In this document: positions 58,891-64,000 of the stretch, in pieces
Layout of the letters: the number at the start of each line of letters is the position of its first letter
How positions within the stretch are numbered: position 1 is the stretch's first letter
Assembly (NCBI GenBank): GCA_934309345.1
Contig: CAKRDD010000008.1
Location: 68,349-132,348, forward strand
Direction of reading: 5' to 3'
DNA from: an uncultured Mediterraneibacter sp.
GTDB taxonomy: Bacteria > Bacillota > Clostridia > Lachnospirales > Lachnospiraceae
Length of the DNA stretch: 64,000 nt
Position numbers and translations under genes: made by a program
Notes under the pieces: generated by a model
What the model was told of the DNA's origin: nothing
Seen by the model: the letters and a program-made list of their open reading frames with translations, nothing else
Databases searched by the model: none

Positions 58891-61734
58891 TTATTTCTCC
58901 AATATAGACGCAATATATTTCCCTGTATAAGAATCTGGATTCTTTGCGACCTCTTCCGGAGTACCACTTGCCACAACAGTTCCTCCACGTTCTCCTCCTT
59001 CTGGTCCAATGTCGATAATATAGTCTGCCGTCTTGATCACATCCAGATTATGTTCGATTACAATTACTGTATTTCCATCCCCGGAAAGTCTGCGAAGAAT
59101 CTCTGTTAATTTATGCACGTCTGCAAAATGAAGTCCTGTCGTAGGTTCATCCAAAATATATACCGTTTTTCCGGTACTACGTTTGCTAAGTTCTGTCGCA
59201 AGTTTTATTCTCTGCGCCTCGCCACCTGAAAGCTCTGTAGAAGGCTGTCCCAAACGAATATAAGACAATCCGACATCCCTCAATGTCTCCATCTTTCTTC
59301 GGATGCTTGGAACATTTTCAAAGAAATCTACCGCTTCTTCCACAGTCATATTTAATACATCATAAATATTTTTCCCTTTATAGCGCACTTCCAGTGTCTC
59401 ACGATTATAACGCTTTCCACCGCAGACCTCACATGGAACATAAACATCCGTAAGAAAATGCATCTCGATTTTCAGGATTCCATCTCCCGCACACGCTTCG
59501 CAACGTCCCCCTTTAACATTAAAGCTAAATCTTCCCTTCTTATATCCACGCGCTTTTGCATCCGGTGTTCCTGCAAACAAATCTCGGATCAAATCAAATA
59601 CACCGGTATAAGTGGCTGGATTAGACCGTGGTGTTCTTCCGATTGGTGACTGGTCGATATTAATCACTTTATCAACCTGCTCAAGCCCTTCTATTCTCTT
59701 ATGTTTTCCAGGGATTGTCCTTGCACGGTTCAAATCTCTTGCAAGTCTTTTATATAAAATCTGATTCACAAGAGAACTTTTCCCCGATCCGGACACTCCT
59801 GTTACACAAGTCATAATTCCCAAAGGGAATTTCACATCGATGTTCTTGAGGTTATTCTCCTGTGCACCGACCACTTTCAGATAACCTGTCGGCTTCTTTC
59901 TTTCTGTCGGAACCGGAATCCTGATTTTCCCACTCAAATACGCTCCTGTCACAGAATTTGGATTTTTCATAATTTCCTGTGCATTTCCCACAGCAACAAC
60001 CTGACCGCCATGCTCTCCTGCCCCCGGACCAATATCTACTATATAATCCGCTGCCAGCATAGTATCTTCATCATGTTCTACAACAATCAAAGAATTTCCA
60101 AGATCACGCAGATGTTTCAATGTAGCAAGAAGTTTATCATTATCCCTCTGATGTAACCCGATACTCGGCTCATCCAAAATATAGGCAACTCCAACCAGAC
60201 CTGATCCAATCTGTGTTGCAAGGCGGATTCTCTGTGCTTCTCCACCGGAAAGTGTTCCTGTTGCACGTGCAAGCGTCAGATAATCCAGACCGACATCCAT
60301 CAAGAACCGGATTCTCGCTTTAATCTCTTTCAAAATCTGATTCCCGATCAACTGCTGTGTCTCTGTCAATTGAAGTTCATCTAAAAATTTCTGAAGACGT
60401 TCTATAGAAAGTGTTGTCACTTCTGAAATATTCTTATCTCCAACTGTTACAGCTAAAGCGCCCGGCTTCAAACGCTGTCCTTTACAGGCTGAGCATGGTG
60501 TAATATTCATAAATGTCTCATATTCTGCTTTCATCGTCTGAGATCCTGTCTCACGATAACGGCGTTCCACATTCTTGATCAATCCTTCAAATGCAACCGG
60601 ATAAATCCCCTCACCTCTCTGACCTTTATAATAAACCTTTACTTCTTTTCCACCTGTTCCATAGATCAGAATATCATGGATTTCTTTTGGGTAATCCTCA
60701 AAAGGTGTATCCAGATCAAAATGATATTCTTTACAAAGTGCATCCAGAATTGCACGGGTAAAACTGTTCTTATCCGTACATGACTGCCATCCCAGAACAG
60801 CAATTGCCCCCTGGTTAATAGACAGAGACGGATCCGGGATCATTAACTCTTCTGAAAATTCCATTTTATAACCAAGTCCAAAACATTCCGGACATGCGCC
60901 AAATGGATTGTTAAAAGAAAAGCTGCGTGGCTCAATCTCATCAATACTGATTTCACAATCCGGACATGAAAAACTCTGACTGAAATTCAGAGGTTCTCCA
61001 TCAATCACATCAACAACTAGCAGACCTTCTGCAAGCTCAAGTACATTTTCGACAGAATCTGTCAGTCTTTTTTCGATTCCAGGTTTTATCACAAGACGAT
61101 CCACAATAATTTCAATATTATGCTTGATATTCTTATCTAATGTAATCTCTTCTGAAAGTTCATACATATTGCCATCCACACGAACACGAACATATCCACT
61201 CTTTTTCGCACGCTCGAAAAGCTTTGCATGAGTTCCCTTTCTTCCTCTTACAACCGGTGCCAAAAGCTGGATCTTCGTCCTCTCAGGTAGTGCCATGATC
61301 TGATCTACCATCTGATCCACTGACTGCTTTGCAATCTCACGACCACACTTCGGACAATGCGGAATTCCTACTCTCGCATATAATAATCGAAAATAATCAT
61401 AAATCTCCGTAACTGTTCCCACCGTTGAACGAGGATTGTGGTTTGTTGATTTCTGATCTATAGAAATTGCCGGTGAAAGACCCTCGATGCTCTCAACATC
61501 CGGTTTCTCCATCTGACCAAGGAACTGTCTGGCATAGGAAGACAGTGATTCCATATAACGCCTCTGCCCCTCTGCATAAATTGTATCAAATGCAAGAGAA
61601 GATTTTCCAGAACCACTAAGTCCTGTCAAAACAACCAGTTCATTTCTCGGAATGTCTACATCTATATTCTTCAGGTTATTTTCATTCGCGCCTCGTATCT
61701 TAATGTACTGTCTGGCGTCCATTTTCTTACCCAT
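58891..61734 (-). CDS. uvrA: Excinuclease ABC subunit A
   Basis: 947 residues. Damage-recognition ATPase of nucleotide excision repair. Starts [20 protein letters not shown]; two ABC ATPase modules with Walker [11 protein letters not shown] (about 37) and [11 protein letters not shown], signatures [13 protein letters not shown] and [13 protein letters not shown], and zinc modules [16 protein letters not shown] and [24 protein letters not shown] six bases before the ATG. Directly follows uvrB (11 bases). Confidence 0.97.
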   Translation of the reverse strand: MGKKMDARQYIKIRGANENNLKNIDVDIPRNELVVLTGLSGSGKSSLAFDTIYAEGQRRYMESLSSYARQFLGQMEKPDVESIEGLSPAISIDQKSTNHNPRSTVGTVTEIYDYFRLLYARVGIPHCPKCGREIAKQSVDQMVDQIMALPERTKIQLLAPVVRGRKGTHAKLFERAKKSGYVRVRVDGNMYELSEEITLDKNIKHNIEIIVDRLVIKPGIEKRLTDSVENVLELAEGLLVVDVIDGEPLNFSQSFSCPDCEISIDEIEPRSFSFNNPFGACPECFGLGYKMEFSEELMIPDPSLSINQGAIAVLGWQSCTDKNSFTRAILDALCKEYHFDLDTPFEDYPKEIHDILIYGTGGKEVKVYYKGQRGEGIYPVAFEGLIKNVERRYRETGSQTMKAEYETFMNITPCSACKGQRLKPGALAVTVGDKNISEVTTLSIERLQKFLDELQLTETQQLIGNQILKEIKARIRFLMDVGLDYLTLARATGTLSGGEAQRIRLATQIGSGLVGVAYILDEPSIGLHQRDNDKLLATLKHLRDLGNSLIVVEHDEDTMLAADYIVDIGPGAGEHGGQVVAVGNAQEIMKNPNSVTGAYLSGKIRIPVPTERKKPTGYLKVVGAQENNLKNIDVKFPLGIMTCVTGVSGSGKSSLVNQILYKRLARDLNRARTIPGKHKRIEGLEQVDKVINIDQSPIGRTPRSNPATYTGVFDLIRDLFAGTPDAKARGYKKGRFSFNVKGGRCEACAGDGILKIEMHFLTDVYVPCEVCGGKRYNRETLEVRYKGKNIYDVLNMTVEEAVDFFENVPSIRRKMETLRDVGLSYIRLGQPSTELSGGEAQRIKLATELSKRSTGKTVYILDEPTTGLHFADVHKLTEILRRLSGDGNTVIVIEHNLDVIKTADYIIDIGPEGGERGGTVVASGTPEEVAKNPDSYTGKYIASILEK

Positions 61735-61745
61735 CTTATTCTCTC

Positions 61746-63731
61746 CTATTCCATATCATTGAGCATCTTTTTTAATTCAACAAGCTTATCCCGAAGCTCT
61801 GCCGCTGCCTCAAAATTCAACTCTGCTGCTGCCTTCTTCATCTGTTTCGTCAGATCCGCGATCAGTTTCTCCAGTTCTTTTCGGCTCATAGACTCCGGAT
61901 CTTTTTCAAGCCGCATCTCTTCTGCAGCAACCTTTTTAGAGATACTGATCAGATCACGCACCGACTTCTGGATTGTCTTCGGTGTAATTCCATGTTCTTC
62001 ATTATATTTCATCTGAATCTCTCGACGACGTTGTGTCTCATCAATCGCCAACTTCATAGAATCTGTAATCTTATCTGCATACATGATCACATGTCCTTCT
62101 GCATTACGCGCCGCACGACCGATTGTCTGAATCAACGAAGTCTCAGAACGAAGGAATCCTTCTTTGTCTGCATCAAGGATCGCAACAAGAGTGATTTCCG
62201 GAATATCAAGTCCTTCCCTCAAAAGGTTAATTCCAACTAACACATCAAACACATCCAGACGCATGTCTCGAATAATTTCAGTACGTTCAAGCGTATCAAT
62301 ATCCGAATGAAGATATTTCACACGGATTCCAACTTCACGCATATAATCTGTCAAATCTTCTGCCATACGCTTCGTCAGCGTTGTGACAAGAACTTTATTC
62401 TTCTTACTGATCTCTTTATTCACTTCACCGATCAGATCATCAATCTGTCCTTCTACCGGTCGCACTTCAACTTCCGGATCCAGAAGTCCTGTCGGACGGA
62501 TCACCTGTTCTGCCCGGAGAAGCTCATGATCCTTCTCATACTCTCCCGGTGTCGCAGATACAAACATCACCTGATTGATCTTGCTTTCAAACTCATCAAA
62601 ATTAAGTGGACGGTTATCCTTCGCAGATGGCAGGCGGAACCCATAATCCACCAATGTCTGCTTTCTCGACTGATCTCCGTGATACATTCCACCGATCTGC
62701 GGAATCGTCTTATGTGACTCATCAATCATCATGATGAAATCATCTGGAAAATAATCAATCAATGTATATGGTGCCTGTCCCGGTCGAAGCCCTGCCAGAT
62801 GTCTGGAATAATTCTCAATTCCGGAACAAAATCCAGTTTCTTTAAGCATCTCAATATCAAAATTCGTTCGCTCCGCAATGCGCTGTGCCTCTAAAAGCTT
62901 ATCATTTCTCTTAAACTCTTTGACACGTTCTTCCAGTTCTTCCTCGATATCTGCTACTGCACGCTTGATATTCTCACGGTCAACAACATAATGAGATGCC
63001 GGAAAGATTGCTATATGCTTCAGCTCATCTTTCACCTCTCCTGTCAAAATATCAATCTCTGAGATCCTGTCTATCTCGTCTCCAAAAAATTCCACTCGAA
63101 TCGCTGTGTCACTCTCATAAGCAGGAATAATCTCCAGTACATCCCCACGCACACGAAATGTACCACGATGGAAATCCATATCATTGCGATCATATTGGAT
63201 CTCAATCAGCTTTGCCATGACATCATCACGGTCTTTTATCATGCCAGGACGTAAAGAGACTACCATGTTCTGATAGTCTACCGGGTTACCCAGTCCATAG
63301 ATACAAGATACACTGGCAACAATGATCACATCTCTTCGCTCCATCAGTGACATAGTTGCGGAAAGTCGAAGCTTATCAATCTCATCATTGATGGAAGAGT
63401 CTTTTGCAATGTATGTGTCCGAAGATGGAACATATGCTTCCGGCTGATAATAGTCGTAGTAGGAGACAAAATATTCCACTGCGTTATTTGGAAAGAACTC
63501 TTTGAATTCCCCATACAGCTGCGCAGCCAGCGTCTTATTATGTGCAATAATCAATGTCGGCTTGTTCATCTGTTGAATGACATTCGCCATGGTAAAAGTC
63601 TTACCAGATCCAGTAACGCCAAGCAACGTCTGACACTGGTTTCCTTCTTTGAAGCCTTCGACCAGCTCTTTAATTGCCTGCGGCTGGTCGCCAGTTGGGT
63701 TGTATTGTGATACTAATTCAAAATGATCCAT
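61746..63731 (-). CDS. uvrB: Excinuclease ABC subunit B
   Basis: 661 residues. Receives the lesion from UvrA and positions UvrC. Walker [16 protein letters not shown] near 37-45, the beta-hairpin region [33 protein letters not shown] (motif II), helicase motifs [15 protein letters not shown] and QTIGRAARN, and a C-terminal UVR domain ([17 protein letters not shown]) that binds UvrC. First gene of uvrB-uvrA. AGGAGAAATTAC before the ATG. Confidence 0.97.
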   Translation of the reverse strand: MDHFELVSQYNPTGDQPQAIKELVEGFKEGNQCQTLLGVTGSGKTFTMANVIQQMNKPTLIIAHNKTLAAQLYGEFKEFFPNNAVEYFVSYYDYYQPEAYVPSSDTYIAKDSSINDEIDKLRLSATMSLMERRDVIIVASVSCIYGLGNPVDYQNMVVSLRPGMIKDRDDVMAKLIEIQYDRNDMDFHRGTFRVRGDVLEIIPAYESDTAIRVEFFGDEIDRISEIDILTGEVKDELKHIAIFPASHYVVDRENIKRAVADIEEELEERVKEFKRNDKLLEAQRIAERTNFDIEMLKETGFCSGIENYSRHLAGLRPGQAPYTLIDYFPDDFIMMIDESHKTIPQIGGMYHGDQSRKQTLVDYGFRLPSAKDNRPLNFDEFESKINQVMFVSATPGEYEKDHELLRAEQVIRPTGLLDPEVEVRPVEGQIDDLIGEVNKEISKKNKVLVTTLTKRMAEDLTDYMREVGIRVKYLHSDIDTLERTEIIRDMRLDVFDVLVGINLLREGLDIPEITLVAILDADKEGFLRSETSLIQTIGRAARNAEGHVIMYADKITDSMKLAIDETQRRREIQMKYNEEHGITPKTIQKSVRDLISISKKVAAEEMRLEKDPESMSRKELEKLIADLTKQMKKAAAELNFEAAAELRDKLVELKKMLNDME

Positions 63732-63809
63732 GTAATTTCTCCTGAGCGCTCTAATTTAGAGATGATATTTTAGAAATAGTAGTTGTTTTCTTAGTATTGT
63801 TACTTGTAT

Positions 63810-63838
63810 AGTATATCATTCAGGAGAAAAAAAGTACA
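63810..63838 (-). promoter_or_regulatory. Candidate uvrBA promoter
   Basis: Minus-strand TGTACT (63833-63838), 17-base spacer, TATACT (63810-63815), about 80 bases before the uvrB start. Confidence 0.5.
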
Positions 63839-63847
63839 GAACTAAAT

Positions 63848-63861
63848 CGAATGTTTGTTCT
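63848..63861. promoter_or_regulatory. Possible LexA (SOS) box
   Basis: CGAATGTTTGTTCT on the plus strand; the core GAAT-N4-GTTC matches GAAC-N4-GTTC, the Gram-positive LexA core, in 7 of 8 bases. It lies 10 bases upstream of the uvrB -35 box, where uvrBA is commonly under SOS control. Confidence 0.4.
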
Positions 63862-63934
63862 ATACTTTTACATCTTAGCTCGATTCTACATACCTTTAAA
63901 ATGTATCTGGATTTAAAGTCAAATTTTTATTTCG

Positions 63935-63994
63935 TTGACAGAATAACCTTTTAAGATATATAATATTTTTATTACATTTGTAAGATTTGGAGGA
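63935..63994 (+). promoter_or_regulatory. Divergent plus-strand promoter and ribosome binding site
   Basis: TTGACA (63935-63940), 18-base spacer, TATAAT (63959-63964), then GGAGGA at 63989-63994. A plus-strand gene should start within about ten bases after the window ends. It is the only plus-strand expression signal seen. Confidence 0.75.
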
Positions 63995-64000
63995 ATATCA

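Overview
The window looks like a low-GC, spore-forming Firmicute of the Lachnospiraceae (Dorea, Mediterraneibacter or Blautia type of gut Clostridia). The grounds are the gene families and their order (mraZ-rsmH-ftsL-pbp, cotJABC, DegV, cdaA-cdaR, an Mbl-like MreB, uvrBA), the low GC, and the many secreted proteins built from choline-binding (CW-type) repeats. All 51 genes called here lie on the minus strand. The only plus-strand signal is a promoter and ribosome binding site in the last 70 bases, for a gene that starts outside the window. I see no tRNA, rRNA, CRISPR array, transposase or integrase.

Layout. (1) 1-2.9 kb: head of the division/cell-wall (dcw) cluster, with an mraZ promoter carrying three MraZ boxes. 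(2) 2.9-9.0 kb: an AT-rich acyltransferase gene flanked by two copies of a dispersed repeat, then a small membrane protein, DegV, FtsW and AsnB. (3) 9.2-13.6 kb: the cotJ spore-coat operon with a SigE-like promoter, an HtrA protease and a membrane-anchored cohesin-like protein with an Asp/Tyr-rich tail. (4) 13.7-47.3 kb: a large surface-glycopolymer region. (5) 47.8-52.9 kb: an LCP ligase, a nucleotidyltransferase, an HPr-like protein and the c-di-AMP synthase pair CdaA/CdaR. (6) 53-63.7 kb: two membrane proteins, ComF, RecD2, an MreB/Mbl protein, UvrA and UvrB.

The most interesting part is region 4. One operon (licA fusion, licC, BCCT transporter) would import choline, phosphorylate it and activate it to CDP-choline. 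A 13-kb operon (promoter near 35.8 kb, reading down to 22.5 kb) encodes a PglF-like dehydratase, a PLP aminotransferase, an initiating sugar-phosphate transferase, glycosyltransferases, a CDP-glycerol-type transferase, LicD (phosphocholine transferase), a Wzy polymerase, a Wzz protein, a stub of a tyrosine kinase and a Wzx flippase. Around it are two MBOAT/SGNH acylation pairs, an LCP ligase and four choline-binding-repeat proteins carrying CAP, transglutaminase-like, amidase plus glucosaminidase, or no other domain. The simplest reading is a phosphocholine-decorated, teichoic-acid-like wall polymer, logically close to the pneumococcal Lic/Tac system but rearranged, with proteins that dock on it.

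Unusual points inside this system: the LicA protein is a three-domain fusion (winged helix, cytidylyltransferase-like, choline kinase); the adjacent LicC carries what looks like a vestige of the same kinase domain, which implies a tandem duplication; and the CpsD-type kinase has lost its nucleotide-binding motifs. All functions are read from sequence patterns only, with no database search.
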